64,000 bases of DNA from Cercophora sp. LCS_1 (lineage: Eukaryota > Ascomycota > Sordariomycetes > Sordariales > Lasiosphaeriaceae). The stretch is from contig JAPZLL010000001.1 of assembly GCA_036250225.1 (NCBI GenBank), forward strand, positions 1,116,001-1,180,000. The letters are read 5' to 3'. Position 1 is the stretch's first letter. Each line of letters starts with the position of its first letter. Both the position numbers and the translations under genes were made by a program. A model generated the notes under the pieces. It saw only the letters and a list, made by a program, of their open reading frames with translations, had not been told where the DNA came from and made no database searches. Shown in pieces: positions 46,209 through 58,167 of the stretch.

Positions 46209-47368
46209 ATGGACGCTCGCGGCGCTCCAGATGGCGCCTCTGTCGCTGGGTCTGACGCGTCCTCTGCGAGGATGCGACTTCAGCTGCCGTCCAGTTGCGA
46301 TCCGCCGCAGCCCGGTGTCCAGAGGAAACAACTGGTTTGGATCGTGTGTAGTCTCAATATTTCTCATCTGATCGCCGCTAACACGCCCTTCAGATCTTTG
46401 GCGGCACTGGCCACATGGGCCGGTCCCTGGTGAAATGTGCTTTGGGTCATGGTGATCTTGTCGCCACCGTCGGTCGTGTATTTGAGTCCACTCCCGAGTC
46501 CATGGTGCAGTCTCACGAGAATTGCACCGGCTTACTTTGCGATGTACGGGATGGTGCGTCTGTCGCCAAGGTCATTGAGCGGACACTGGCTCGCTTTGGT
46601 CGCATCGATTGCATTGTCAACTGCTCCGGCTATGGGGTCATTGGCGCTTGTGAGGACCAAGACGAATACGAAATCCGCAACCAGTTCGAGACAAATTTCA
46701 TGGGCACCTTGCACATCATCCAAGCATCGCTACCGTATTTCAGGCAACAAAACTCCGGGAGGTATCTGATCTTCAGCTCTACATCTGGCGCTCTGGGTGT
46801 CCCAGGACTGGGGCCGTATTGTGCTACCAAGTATGCCGTTGAAGGACTGGTTGAGGCCATGTTGTACGAGGTCGATTCGTTCAACATCAAGGCGACACTT
46901 GTCGAGCCCGGCCTAGTAAGGAGAGATGAGCCAGATGCTGGGACAAATCCGCTTCCCACATGGGGGCATTTCCTCATCAAACCAGCCAGCGACGCATATG
47001 CGCATGCGACATCTCCAGCTCTGCATGCTAAAAGGATGGTGCAATGGCTTGGCGACCGACAACCAACAAGTGCAGTCAAATGCGCCGAGCTTGTGTGGCA
47101 GTTGGGACATTGCTCGTATCCCCCCCTGAGGTTGTTGCTGGGTAGCTACGCGATCGAAAGCATACGCGATAGGTTAAGGTCGGTGACTGAGGAATTAGAG
47201 GATTGGAAGCACCTGAACTTTCCGGTTGCACCTGATGCGCTTGGAGGGGAAAAGAGCGACAAGGCAGATAAAGATGACAAGGACGGCGATGAGAAAGAGG
47301 ACACGCAGATGGGTGACGATGGGGATGATGGCGAGGATGAGACAAGTCCGATTTCCAAGGCCACTTAA
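46209..47368 (+). CDS. Short-chain dehydrogenase/reductase
   Basis: Two exons, 46209..46343 and 46394..47368, encode 369 residues; the 50-nt intron joins QLVWI to IFGGTGHMGRSLV. The NAD(P)-binding motif is TGHMG, in the form TGxxG, at residues 50-54, and the classical active site is Ser (SSTSG near 173) with YCATK, Tyr187 and Lys191. The NxxG-equivalent NCSGYG is at about 121. The family accepts steroids, retinoids, sugars and polyketide intermediates, so a substrate cannot be given. The last 45 residues are a highly charged Lys/Asp/Glu-rich low-complexity tail, unusual for an SDR. The N-terminal 45 residues are also an extension without a recognised domain. No neighbouring biosynthetic gene suggests a pathway. 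Confidence 0.85.
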
Positions 47369-48489
47369 GAGGTTCATAGGCATTTTTGGGGGGATCTTTT
47401 GCCAAGTTGGCTTTTTGTGGAAGGGGTGTCGTGGTCGAGCGGCAGTTTAAGTTCACGCAGCTAATATTGCCAACGGCGAAGCCCTAAGTCAGGTCTTTGT
47501 ATTACTCGGCCCGAGGTTTGTATAAAAACTGGGAATCCTTTGGCTTTATACTTTGCCGTTGTGGTTGGGAAAATTTTTGGTAAGAAGTTTAATAGGAGTA
47601 TGAGCTGTTTGTTTATTATTTTGGCTTCAACAGCCTTACCTCCTGGCAAGGTAAGGTAGACAGTGAGCAAGTGGATGACAGGAAAAACGAGTCGTACAAC
47701 CCGTCTTATGGCCCTTGAACTGACACGTTCTCCCCAGCTGTTTTTTTCTTCTTTAAAATGCCTAGACGAAAAGGCTCGAGGCCCTGAGAATGACATGTGA
47801 GGCTCTGAATATGTCATGGGCTTGATTGGCTTTGCAAAAGTTGTTGGTTGTTGACGTATTAGTTCTCGAGTGTTCGCTTGACTTGACCTATAAAACTTGG
47901 CTATAACGCTCAACTGTCAATCTCTTCTTTCGACTCGACCCAATGGTTGGGAACAGCGCGTTGATATCTGCGAAGCAGTAACTGGTGTTGCGTGTAAATG
48001 CATATCGAGGCTGATAAAAGGGGCGCGGCTCCAAACATGCAGCTCCAAACCCTCTGATCGTCCCCGCACGAGCCAGCTGAAAAAGGAGAGCGGCGACGCT
48101 GAGTCCCACCCGCCAAGACCATCGGGGCCAATGTATTTGCCAGTTGCAATTTAACATCCATTACCCAAACTCATTTTCTTGACACGCGTCTTCCAAGAGT
48201 CTCTCGACAGACCCCCCCCGAGTCGGCACCCGACATTGTCCCTGTTATCGCGCACTGGAATGGTTTCGACCTGATCATCCGTTGACTTCGTCTTTCTGCT
48301 GTTTTTTTTCCCCACTTGTGCAGAGCCGCCACTCCTCTCCGCCTGCGCTTCGTTGCGCCGCGACATAATCGGCATTGGTTTTGCTCCCGTGCTCCGGATC
48401 AGCCGACAACATCAAAAGACTGATTGTTTATCCGAGTCGCTCGCTTACAATCGACCAACACGTTCGTTCTGAAACAGGAAGCCGGCAAG
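47369..48489. other. Intergenic region, VRG4 promoter
   Basis: The 1.1-kb stretch lies between two genes on the same strand and includes the VRG4 promoter. A pyrimidine-rich leader and T-runs occur at 48300-48315. No gene is recognised. Confidence 0.5.
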
Positions 48490-49839
48490 ATGTCCAACAA
48501 GAAGAATGAAGACGTTGAGATGCGGGTCAGTGATGGCCAGGACTTTGGCGGCGAGAAGGACCCCTTTATTGGGCGGGCTGCGTCTCGCCCTCGCCATCAG
48601 GCGAAGCCTCAGTTCGGCGCATTTTTTGAGCAGATTGATCACAGCCCAGGCGCCTCGATTCTTGCTTATTGTCTAGCTTCCATCAGCATGACGGTTGTGA
48701 ACAAATATGTTGTTTCGGGCTCAGATTGGAACTTGATGTTCTTTTACCTTGCGATCCAGGTATGTCTCCTCTTGCTCTGTGGTTGTTCCCTGTACTGCGC
48801 TGTAGATCAACCGGATCTAATACTTTCTAGTCGATCGTCTGCACATTGGCTATCCTGTTGTTTAAGCAGCTTGGCATGTTTAGCAATCTTGCTCCTTTCG
48901 ACTCAGTCAAGGCAAAGAAGTGTATGTACTTGACGAGGTGAAGTTCACTGTCTCGAGCCGCTGACAATTCTCCCAGGGTTTCCGATCTCGCTCCTCCTCG
49001 TTGGTATGATTTACACTGGTGGAAAGGCTCTTCAGTTCCTCTCGGTTCCGGTCTACACTATTTTCAAGAACTTGACCATCATCGTCATCGCATACGGAGA
49101 GGTCCTTTGGTTCGGTGGCAGTGTTACCCCCATGACCTTGCTGTCTTTCGGCTTGATGGTGCTTAGCTCTGTTATTGCCGCGTGGGCAGACATCCAGGCC
49201 GCCATTGATGGTGTTGGTCACTCAACGGAAGCTTCGGCTGCGCTCTCAACCCTCAATGCCGGGTATGCGTGGATGGGAATGAACGTCTTTTGCACGGCAT
49301 CCTACGTTCTTGGAATGCGCAAGGTCATCAAGAAAATGAACTTCAAGGACTATGATAGTGAGTTGTGCTGGCCCCGTTGGAGTCCTGGGCACTAACCTGC
49401 TGCAGCCATGTTCTACAACAATCTTCTCACCATTCCCGTTCTCATTGTCTTTTCGCTCCTTGCCGAAGATTGGTCCGCCGAGAACCTCGCTAAGAACTTC
49501 CCCGAGGAATCGCGCAGAGCTCTCATGATTGGCATGGTTTACTCGGGTCTGGCTGCCATTTTCATCTCGTACTGCTCGGCCTGGTGTATCCGCGTCACCT
49601 CTTCGACGACTTACTCCATGGTTGGTGCCCTCAACAAGCTTCCGATTGCTGTCAGCGGCCTCGTTTTCTTCGATGCCCCGATCACTTTCGGCAGTGTCTC
49701 GGCCATCTTCCTTGGCTTCGTCAGCGGTCTCGTCTTCGCCTGGGCCAAGGTCAGGCAAAAGGTCTCGCCTATTCTCCCCACTTCGCAGCCTACCATGAGT
49801 GCTAGCGCTGCAAGCAACAGGGACGCGGCGAACTCATAA
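48490..49839 (+). CDS. vrg4: GDP-mannose transporter, Golgi (VRG4/GMT)
   Basis: Four exons, 48490..48759, 48831..48921, 48977..49357 and 49406..49839, encode 391 residues; introns are 71, 55 and 48 nt. The carrier exchanges cytosolic GDP-mannose for GMP across the Golgi membrane and feeds protein and lipid mannosylation. The signature motifs FYNNLLTIPVL and GALNKLPIA are both present; they form the nucleotide-sugar site in this family. The soluble N-terminus is 45-50 residues long, and about nine or ten membrane spans follow. Splicing restores KWFPISLLLVG at exon 2/3 and DYDTMFYNN at exon 3/4. The C-terminal tail is Ser/Ala-rich and cytosolic. The call is solid because of both motifs. Confidence 0.96.
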
Positions 49840-50387
49840 GCTTCTTTGCGCACTTTGTGTTTGAGCGGATTGTTTGCCAGCGGCTGACGTCGATGGCGGA
49901 ATTCCCTACTCTCCGTTCGACACAGTAGCCATTGTTGTTCTTCACTCTGTTCGTGTACATCATTTGTTCTACCCTTACTACTCAGAAAATTTTGCGAACG
50001 ATCTACTCTCGGTATAGAGTTTGGCACTTGGAGGGAGCGAGGGGAAGTCTTGGGTTTCTCTTTTATTGCGAACGGCGTTCAACAACATCAAACCTGCATT
50101 GTGTTCTGCAGTTAATGGCTACAAGATATAAATGCGTCGCATGAATGGCGTTTGCGGGTGATGGCAGACATACGGTCGGATCTGCTGGCAGGAATCGGAG
50201 ATGGTAGATAGGGTGATGGGCTTGGCTTCCGACGACAGCAAACACAATCTACATATTTAATCAACGAAGAAATATCCTACACGTTCAGTAGCCTCAGTGA
50301 AATGTCTGGTGTCGGCATCACGCTCTGACGACTAAATAAAGAGTATACGGTATGTACAGCGTCAACCCATGTCCCGCCGAGGTTATC
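49840..50387. other. Convergent intergenic region
   Basis: The 548-nt gap between the VRG4 and RCE1 stops contains their 3' UTRs. An AATAAA occurs near 50335, too far from the VRG4 stop to be assigned surely. Confidence 0.5.
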
Positions 50388-51392
50388 CTACCTGACAAAC
50401 CTCTCAGGAGACACCAGAGCGTTCTCGCAAACGGTCCAGTCCCAAAGGTTCTTGTACCACCCGACCGCCCCAGCAACCAACAACACATAATACGCCACAC
50501 TCCACGCGCGACTCTCCCTTCCACCAGGCCCGTCCAGCAGACCCCAAACCTTGGGCAAGCCCATGCAGTTGCAAAACGCGTGCACAACACACACGGCAAG
50601 TAACGAGCCCGTACGAATGAACAGAAACGTTGCGTACGCCCCAAACAGCGTTGTGTAAGCAAGCTGGAAAATCGACCTCGCCAGTGCTGCGGCAGCTGGA
50701 ACCTGCGGATTCGTGAGGCGGAACTCGTAAAAGTGGTGGACGTGTGCCAGGCCAAAAATGATGGGTGACAGGAAGATGGTCTTGGTCAACGAGGTCTCGG
50801 CCACCAGCATGAGCGGGACCGAGGCGGAGCGGAAGAGGAGCTCTTCGGTCACGGGCCCGGCAATGATGTTGCGGAAGCCGATGGGCTCTGTGAAGATCTC
50901 GACGATGGAAGCGCGGATGGAGGTGTAGCTTCGCTCGAGGACGAGGGAGTGGAAGAGTGGGCCGAGGAAGAGGAGCGTCGTGAGTAGCAGGGCTTGGAGG
51001 GTGGGGAGGAGACCCAGGGGGTAGATGCCTGTTAGGTGGAGGATGTTGGGGAGGGGGGAGTGCGCGAAACGGGAGAGGATGAGGGCTGTGCTGACGAGGC
51101 AGAGGGTGCAGGTTAGCACGACTGAGCGGATGCGGGCGCGGATGACGGTGGGTGAGTCGCGGGAGAGGGTTGGGCTGGGGCGGGTGGTGGGGGAGAGGTA
51201 GAAGGGGATGAAGTAGGAGAGGGCGTAGAGGACGAGTAGGAAGGAGGCGGCGGCGGTGGTGAGTGGTGGTGGGATGTCATCTGGGAGCTTGTGAGCATGA
51301 AGTTGAGGGTGATGGCGACGGGGATGGGATTTACCCTTTTGCTTCCAGGGGCCGAAGGGCAGGAGCCCGGAGAGATAACTGAGGGCGGGCAT
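50388..51392 (-). CDS. rce1: CAAX prenyl endopeptidase RCE1
   Basis: A continuous frame of 334 residues encodes an ER intramembrane protease that removes the three last residues of farnesylated or geranylgeranylated CAAX proteins (Ras, Rho and the like). The three catalytic motifs are EELLFR (Glu183, Glu184, Arg188), FGLAH (His217) and HAFCN (His271, Asn275). Around eight hydrophobic spans are visible. A conserved stretch YLSPTTRPSPTLSRDSPTVIRARI precedes them. A possible intron, 51281..51334 (54 nt, in frame), starts GTAAAT and ends CCCAG in the N-terminal His/Arg-rich segment. Removal joins QK to DDIPPPL and deletes 18 residues without changing the frame. I list the unspliced form; the spliced one gives 316 residues and is equally consistent. 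Confidence 0.9.
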   Translation of the reverse strand: MPALSYLSGLLPFGPWKQKGKSHPRRHHPQLHAHKLPDDIPPPLTTAAASFLLVLYALSYFIPFYLSPTTRPSPTLSRDSPTVIRARIRSVVLTCTLCLVSTALILSRFAHSPLPNILHLTGIYPLGLLPTLQALLLTTLLFLGPLFHSLVLERSYTSIRASIVEIFTEPIGFRNIIAGPVTEELLFRSASVPLMLVAETSLTKTIFLSPIIFGLAHVHHFYEFRLTNPQVPAAAALARSIFQLAYTTLFGAYATFLFIRTGSLLAVCVVHAFCNCMGLPKVWGLLDGPGGRESRAWSVAYYVLLVAGAVGWYKNLWDWTVCENALVSPERFVR

Positions 51393-53037
51393 CTCGGCCT
51401 TGAGATGGTGTATGCAACGGTGCGCCGGGCGGCAGTGAGTCCCGGCCGGTTGGTCTCGGCGCTAGATAGCCCTGTTAGGCCAATGACGGAGGCCCGCTTC
51501 GGGGATTGATTTCTGAGGCCCAGAAATATCCCCGTAATGACGGAGCGCCAGGGGTCGGATCGTTACTGATCGCCAAGCGCGAGTCGCGTATCGCTTGCTG
51601 GGAGGTGCCTTGCGAGACGTTGCGACTTCAAGGTTTCTCCAGTTTTGGCGGAGCTATATCATGCTTCCCTTGCCAAAAAGACGGAAGTTTATCAATCTTA
51701 TTTAGACGGGTGTGGTGGCGCCTTGAAGCTTGGTGAAGGTGGAGGTTGTCGATAGAATGCAACCTTGCCCCACGCTTTCCCAAGGTATCTGAGGCTCCTG
51801 GTTTTTTTTTTCTTTGATCTTGGGAGGGGCAAGTCTTGATGTCTCGGACCAAGGCGGATGAAGTTTGTGCGGTCGTTGTTTTTTTCAATTGTAATATGTC
51901 TCACGGTCAAATTCTCTTTGTTGTTACCTATCCGGCTTTTCGCCCTCACTGCATGTGGCTGCCCCGCCGTGGCTGGAGCTGGTTGGCCTTAGCAGTTCGG
52001 GCGAGACAAACTGACCAAACAGACCGAGCACCCAGACATCCGCATCACAGGCCGCCGCCCAGGTATCCGTATTTTTCCAGATTCCCGCGCAGGAAACCGA
52101 TTCTCCAATGGCTCCATCAACAGCTGTCGACATTTCGGCGCTTCCATTCTATAGCGGTGGTTGGTTGCGGGGACAATCGCGCGAACTTGAGGGCATTGCG
52201 ATCTAGATTGGTCACCATCTCGACGCGAAAAACACGCGAATCAGCGACGCGCTTGTCGTGTTTTGCATGAAGGTTTAATTAGGCTCCGCCGGCCCTGGAT
52301 GTCACCCCACGAGCGCCCCGTGACGCCCCTGCGGAGAGAGTGTTGCACCTTTCCCACAACCACAGCCACCGAAATCGCACCCGGTCAGAGATGCGGCTAT
52401 GTATTCGCTCCCGTGAGCAGTTCAATGGGCGACCAGGCGCCTAGATGAGGCCAGGGCGTTGCGGGAAGCACGCCAGGTTTGGCCGTAATGGAAGGCCGCC
52501 TCTCAATTGCATCGCGATCCATCGCGGCTGCGTTTGTCGAAATTCGACCGCCTGTGTTGTCGAACGGGCAGGGGGTCTTAGGTTACCTTACCTCCGGGGG
52601 CACCCAGCCAGGGGCTTCTCCGCAAGGCGGTGAATCGTTGCGCGAGCGCCACGCGCGACTAGGGCTTGCTGTGGGGGACAAACGGCTGCGAATGCTTTTT
52701 CCAGACATGCCACAACCTTGGACGTCCCCGCCATCGATCCATCCCAGCGCCTGTCCAGCGACGCAAGCAGCCGCTGTTGGAGACGGCATGCCGCATCGAC
52801 AATACTCTCCCATCTGCACCTCCGGCATTCGGTTCCATACGTGGAGCATTGACGTCCTCCGCTGTAGGCTGCAGTCGGGCAGACCAAAGTGCGCGGCAGG
52901 ACGGACCGGCTAGGAAAGAGGAGAAGGTGCAAAGGGGGTCAGAGAATGGGTTGGCTGGCAAGATGTTCGAGAAGCCCACTGGCTCCCTTCTCGTGGTGAT
53001 CCACAGACGTTGAGCCCTCACTGGTCACAAGCCCAGA

Positions 53038-53304
53038 ATGGCAGAACTGAAGCAGGAGTCGCTCGATCGGGTGGCCTTGCTAACGCACCAGCTGCATTCG
53101 TTGCTGCAGGCCGAGCCAGGCGTGCCTATCGCAGCGCGAGATCTCTGGGACGCGAAATTGCGCTCAGCCTCGCTGTCAAAACTTTTTGGCGGTCTGCGCT
53201 CACTAAGAATCGCTAAGGTATGGATCACAGCGGTTTGCAGCAGCCATCTGGCCTCCTTGCAATTCCAGGCTGTACCAACGGCGAAAACCCACGTCCGCTC
53301 CTGA
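53038..53304 (+). CDS. Candidate small protein or first exon, 88 residues
   Basis: The frame starts MAELKQESLDRVALLTHQLHS, an amphipathic helix-like stretch, and continues LRIAK before a possible donor GTATGG at 53218. No family is recognised, and no matching downstream exon was found. Its amphipathic start is the only reason to list it. Confidence 0.2.
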   Translation: MAELKQESLDRVALLTHQLHSLLQAEPGVPIAARDLWDAKLRSASLSKLFGGLRSLRIAKVWITAVCSSHLASLQFQAVPTAKTHVRS

Positions 53305-53477
53305 TGAGTGCATACCAAAACAGGCGCTAGGATCCAGCCAATGGCGTGTAGAGAACGCCGGGGTCGTCCCAATTCTGCCGTCCGCTATACCTCGTGCAAC
53401 TGCCAGTTTTGCCCCTCGCGTTCCCTCTTTCCCCTTTTGCCAAACTCCAGGTTCGAGGTCGAAAGGCACCCGGCAGA

Positions 53478-53513
53478 GAGCGAGCGAGCGAGAGAGAGAG
53501 AGGAGAGAGTGGG
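53478..53513. repeat. GAGC/GA microsatellite
   Basis: A run of GAGC then GA repeats lies in the leader region upstream of the serine-rich gene. Confidence 0.85.
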
Positions 53514-54279
53514 TTCAGTTGCCAGTTGTCGACCCGGCCGCAGATTCCCGTCCGTCTAATCCATCTCCCGCCGCGCCGGCTGTCCTCATAGCATTGCAAC
53601 CTATTGGCTGCCCCTGCTCGACACCAGACCTCCAACCTCCAGACAAGACGTCTTTTCCTTGTCCCCCTCTCTGTCACTCTTTTGCTCCAATTCCCTCCTT
53701 CTTGCCCTCTCTATATGGCCGCATGATATTCTGGCCTTGACGCCTTTTTTGTTTTTTGCCTTTCAAGGACACCCCTCCCAGTTTCCTCTGTCTTTTAACC
53801 TTCGTTCCACTCGCTCCCAGCCCTCTACTCCACTACCACGAGGTGGATAGAACGCGTCAATCGATTCAACGCCTAATACCTTTTAATCATTAGCTGCGAC
53901 CGCCGATTCCTACCTTAATCACTCGTCATTACGACTGTTCACGATCCTCCAGCTCGCTCGCCGCCAAGCCTGGGGAAGTGCCAGATTGGCGGGAAGACCG
54001 GCCGATATTTGAGGTGTCCGCCTTCTACTAATACGCCGGAGGGACCCAGCACGACTTGCGCCGCGAACGCACTCCTGAGCCGACTGACTTGCAACCCGGA
54101 TTCCGGATCTTGCGACAAAACACCATCCCGCTGCGATTTTGGACATTTTCTTGTGCGCATGAAGTGGTCATGGAACGCATTTGATCGCCCTCTTCTCGAC
54201 TCGGGAGCTGGACTCGACGGATTGATCGACCCCCGGCCCCGTGCGCCGGGCGTGCCGAGCTCCAGGCGCGAGAGGAGCC

Positions 54280-57131
54280 ATGTCGGCACCACCTCCGAGA
54301 CACTCGGGACGGACGACACCACTGCGCCAGAGAACGCAGTCGCAAAACAACACTCTTGCTATTCGCATCGTCCCCTATTCACCACCGCGACTCGACCCCG
54401 AGGGGCGCACCCCGAGCCAGGCCTCCTCGCATACACAAGGTAATTATGGCGACCGATCGAGCTCCAGTGCGGGAGACGGCAGGCGGCCGAGCTGGCGTGG
54501 GGAGGGAGCAGAAGACAATGCAGCGGGCCCAGGGTCCGCATTATCTTCAGCTTCGGCGTCGTCCGTCTCATTGGCCAAGACCAAGAGTGGAGGGGTTTCA
54601 GGCTCGAAACTTGGTCCCAGCCCCTCGCCAGGCTTGGGACCCCCAAATCCAATTGTCCCGGCTCTGAGGTCACCATCCGAAGTTTCAACTAATATCGCAT
54701 CGATTGATGCGCCAACGCCGTCACCCACGTCGCCGTCAGGCGCATCCTGGACGTCGGCGCCCACACCACGACCCCTGTCAAGGCGGGCCAATTTGGTAGC
54801 TGTCCATGCCGACAAAACCTTCTCCCTCGTGCGATTGGGACAGCGATCGGAAGCTTCCAGCAGTGTGCAGTCGCCGCCTCTGTCCTACTCTTCGAGAACA
54901 TCGAGCGCGCAAGACAGGCCTTCCATTGATGCATGGAGCAGTGACGATCGCCCGAGTTCAGCGTTGACCACTGCGAGCACCACCGTCCCGGATCACAGCA
55001 CTTCTGATCCAGGTGCATTTCCTCCGTCTCTTAGCTCCTCTCCCGCACGCTTAACTGAGGATCCTATCAATTCATCGCCCTGGAACTACCGAATGGTAGG
55101 CGGCCTACGTAAAGTGCCAAAAACTCCGGATCTCAAGCAAAAGAAGCCATTGTACAACACCACAGCCCTCGCGTCCGAGACGCCCCTTGCTCCACTGCCA
55201 GAGGATTCTGTCACCCGATCCGACGAGGGGGAAACACCGCTGCGGAGTATCGTCCCCAAGGCATCTTTCGCGTCGGCCGCTTCCATCCAAACTTTCTCCA
55301 CAACTTCCGAGACAACCAATTACAAGGTCTACGGGCCCGACTCTTCGGCGCTGCTCCAACAGTCTGACGACAGCATCGCACTGCCCTCCTCCAGCCACTC
55401 CAACTGGGAAGTCCTGGGCAGCTCGTCCCCAGCACCCCAGTTTTCCAGCAGCCCCCCGGCTACATCATACAGCAACGAGAACTACGTGTTGTATGGCGAC
55501 TCCTCGCCTGCATCGTCTCTCGCCACCATCCCGCGAAAGCCCCGTCCGACTTACTCGCAAGAAAGCCTCAAAGTCCCGCCACTGAGGCCGACGAAGAAGA
55601 AGTCGTACGAGAGAATTGGGTACTACAAGCAGCGGTCACGCGAGAATCTGCGAGCTCGCGCTGGGTCTCTGCACTCGCTCAAGAGCATTTCGTCGGTCAT
55701 CACCAACCAGGATCCCACCCAGGTCTTCCTTTCGGGCCCGGTCCTGTTCAACATTGGGGCAACAACGAGCCGAGGCGCTCGGGGAGGCGGCTCGGGGAGT
55801 TCGCAACAGGTTGGCTCCACCGGCCAGAGCGCCGCCGCTCAGCGCCCGCCCGTCCCAATGCTGCAAGAGTCTCCGCACGTATGGAGCTCTCAGCTTTCCA
55901 CCGTCATGTCGGAGAGCGAGGCGGAGAGCGATATGCTGAGTCGGTCTGTTTCGCCAATGTCGGGGGGCAATGGTCATGGCCATCATAGGCGGCGCAGCAG
56001 TACCGGTTGGGCGAGCTCCATGCACAGTCGCCAACTGCAAAGTATATCATCCTCGATAGCCGCACAATTGGAGGAGTCTGCCTCTGGCAGCGACTCCGTC
56101 GACCGGCCACAACCAACATATTCAAGAGCGGGCCCCTCGCAACTCCGGATGGTACGAGATCAAGACGAACATGGGGACGGGTTGGCGGATTTGCAGCAGC
56201 AGCCTTCGAGGACCGGGCTTTCCGCCTTTTTCTCCAGCAGCAATAGTTCAAGTCGCGGATTACATTCGAGCGCAAGCTCGCGAGCAAATAGCTTGACTTC
56301 AACTCTTCCGGCATGGGCAAGGTGAGCTAAATTATCCACACTCCCAACAGGACTTTGCTAACGTCTTATTTCAGAGTTTACTATGGTTCAGGCGAACGAC
56401 GATTCCTCGGAGCTCCTTCATTTATGAGCTTGTCTGATGCGGGGGATAGCCGGCCCAGCAGCTCAGCCAACCCGCACGGCGATTCGCCCAGCCCGGATCA
56501 TCATCCCATCAACATTTACAATCAGCGGCGGCGGCCGAGGGAGGTACGCCCCCCACCGGGTGAAAGGCCATTCTCAGACTCTGCGTCGATTGAAATCACA
56601 CAAGCACCTCCGCTTGGTCCTGACTATGGGGCATTTCGGTCATTGAGGCGCAAGACGTCGAGCATTTGGTCTCCTCACCTCCGGATGGATCGGCGTCCGA
56701 GACGGTACAGCACGTGGGATCCGCCGAGCGTGAGCTGGTCTGCAGATACGGGCATTCTTGGCAAGCGGAATGCCCAAGTTGTCCTGTTCATTGTTGGCTT
56801 CATCTTCCCATTCGGTAGGTTTCATTCTCGAGTTTGTTAGGTCTGCGGGTTGCTAATTACGACTTTAGCTTGGATGATTGCCGCGTTGCTCCCACTCCCA
56901 CCACACCCGCGACTCGATATGCTGGAGAGGGAGGACCATAGCGACAGCCAACTTGGCCGATCGAAGCCTGAATTCCGGTACACCACCCGTGTCGTTGACG
57001 AGTCGAGATATGAGAGTGCGAGGTGGTGGCGAAATCTCAATCGCTTCATGTCCGTCATTGGGCTTCTCATCATTGGTGCCGTCATCGCTCTGGTGGTTGT
57101 CGGCACCCGCCAGGGCTGGGTGATTCGGTAA
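54280..57131 (+). CDS. Serine-rich membrane protein, two C-terminal spans
   Basis: Three exons, 54280..56321, 56375..56814 and 56869..57131, encode 914 residues; introns are 53 and 54 nt. The first 750 residues are disordered, Ser/Pro/Thr-rich, with short conserved islands such as WNYRMVGGLRKVPKTPD, NYVLYGDSSP and KKKSYERIGYYKQRSRENLRARAGS. The C-terminal part has two membrane spans: VVLFIVGFIFPFAWMIAALLPLP, completed across intron 2, and MSVIGLLIIGAVIALVVVG close to the end. This plan (long Ser-rich tail, two terminal spans) is that of a filamentous-ascomycete membrane protein family without known function. The start is at 54280 (MSAPPPR), the first ATG after the leader that gives no signal peptide; an in-frame ATG could lie upstream. 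The stop overlaps a GTAAAC donor (see the possible fourth exon). Confidence 0.85.
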
Positions 57132-57261
57132 ACAGAGTGATATAGCGCTATTTGGTTTCGCCAACGTCACGACGCAACACGACACACGCCCTCCTACGAA
57201 CACTTTTCTTTTAATCTCCTCACGCCGAACGCTGACGGAATCACTTTTTTTTTCCAAATAG
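57128..57261 (+). other. Possible alternative intron at the stop codon
   Basis: GTAAAC begins at 57128, where ATT-CGG-TAA encodes Ile, Arg and stop. The branch-like CTGAC near 57230 and the acceptor TTTTTTTTTCCAAATAG ending at 57261 are strong. Removal (134 nt) keeps phase 2 and reads on for 108 codons, stopping at 57589. It may be a 3' UTR intron or one that extends the protein. Confidence 0.45.
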
Positions 57262-58167
57262 CATTAATGATATGGACGACATACTCGACGAAACACAGAC
57301 GCCTGACGGATTTCTTTTATATCATCTACGATTAGATGTTTACCTCAGCCAACTCGCACAGCTATACAGCACTCCAACTCCTCACGGAGTTTATTTCCGT
57401 TTTGCGCCACCTTTTGGCTCTCGGTCATCACTTTCTTTCGACAATTTCAATTGTACCACCACCAGTTCAAGCCATTTAGACGCTCGCGATATAGAGGCAC
57501 AGGCGGTTGAAATTCGCGCTCCAAGAGATGGATTTCGAACCGGATTCAGAGATACCCCCGTTCTTGGCTTCAGTACCATGCCTACCTAATTCGGGAAGCG
57601 CCAAACCATCGCATTTGCTTCTTGTTCGCTTCTTGTTGTATTATCATTTCCCACTATACCTTTTGATTATTGGTGTTTGAGGAAAGGGGGCACCCATGAT
57701 CAACCTGATATTTATACATGACCATGGCTCGGAGTCCAAGGGGTTAATTTTTTTCTGGGAAGAGAGGAGACCACGTTGTTTACGAATGGTCCTCATTTTT
57801 TTTGCTTGAACATTAGAAACGCCGGGTTACCAACGTTATGAGGTAATGCCGGGTTGAGGAATGAGATATTGAATATGGTTATGATAGTCATGTAATGCAA
57901 ATCTAAATGAACCATACTCATACAATGTTTTCATATGGATTGTGTGTAAAGCCATCAAGTATTCATGTCTCCACTGGCAACAGATATACGCCGGGCAACG
58001 TCCGGAAACCCATCATACATTGGCTTGTCAAACACCCCAGCTCGTCCATTTCATTGACAATTCGTCGAGATCCAACCGCTTGTAACCCAGTCTGGCAACA
58101 TACGTTCTGCCTGACGGTGGAGACCTATAAAGCCTCATCGCGGACCATCTGCTGTGCGCAAACCCCA
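57132..58167. other. Convergent region, serine-rich gene / ALE1
   Basis: The region between the two stops holds both 3' UTRs and the possible alternative last exon 57262..57589. A tRNA B-box-like sequence on the minus strand near 57525 does not fold into a tRNA. Confidence 0.5.

Larger units (their letters stand above)
51393..54279. other. Long divergent intergenic region (2.9 kb)
   Basis: It separates RCE1 (-) and the serine-rich membrane protein (+). From about 53400 to 54200 it is pyrimidine-rich and looks like a long 5' leader. It also contains a GA/GAGC tract near 53478 and a candidate small frame at 53038. No other gene is recognised. Confidence 0.45.

Noticed and set aside
57500..57590. 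B-box-like GGTTCGAAATCC on the minus strand
   Set aside because: The T stem does not pair, and no matching acceptor or D arm is found; likely chance.
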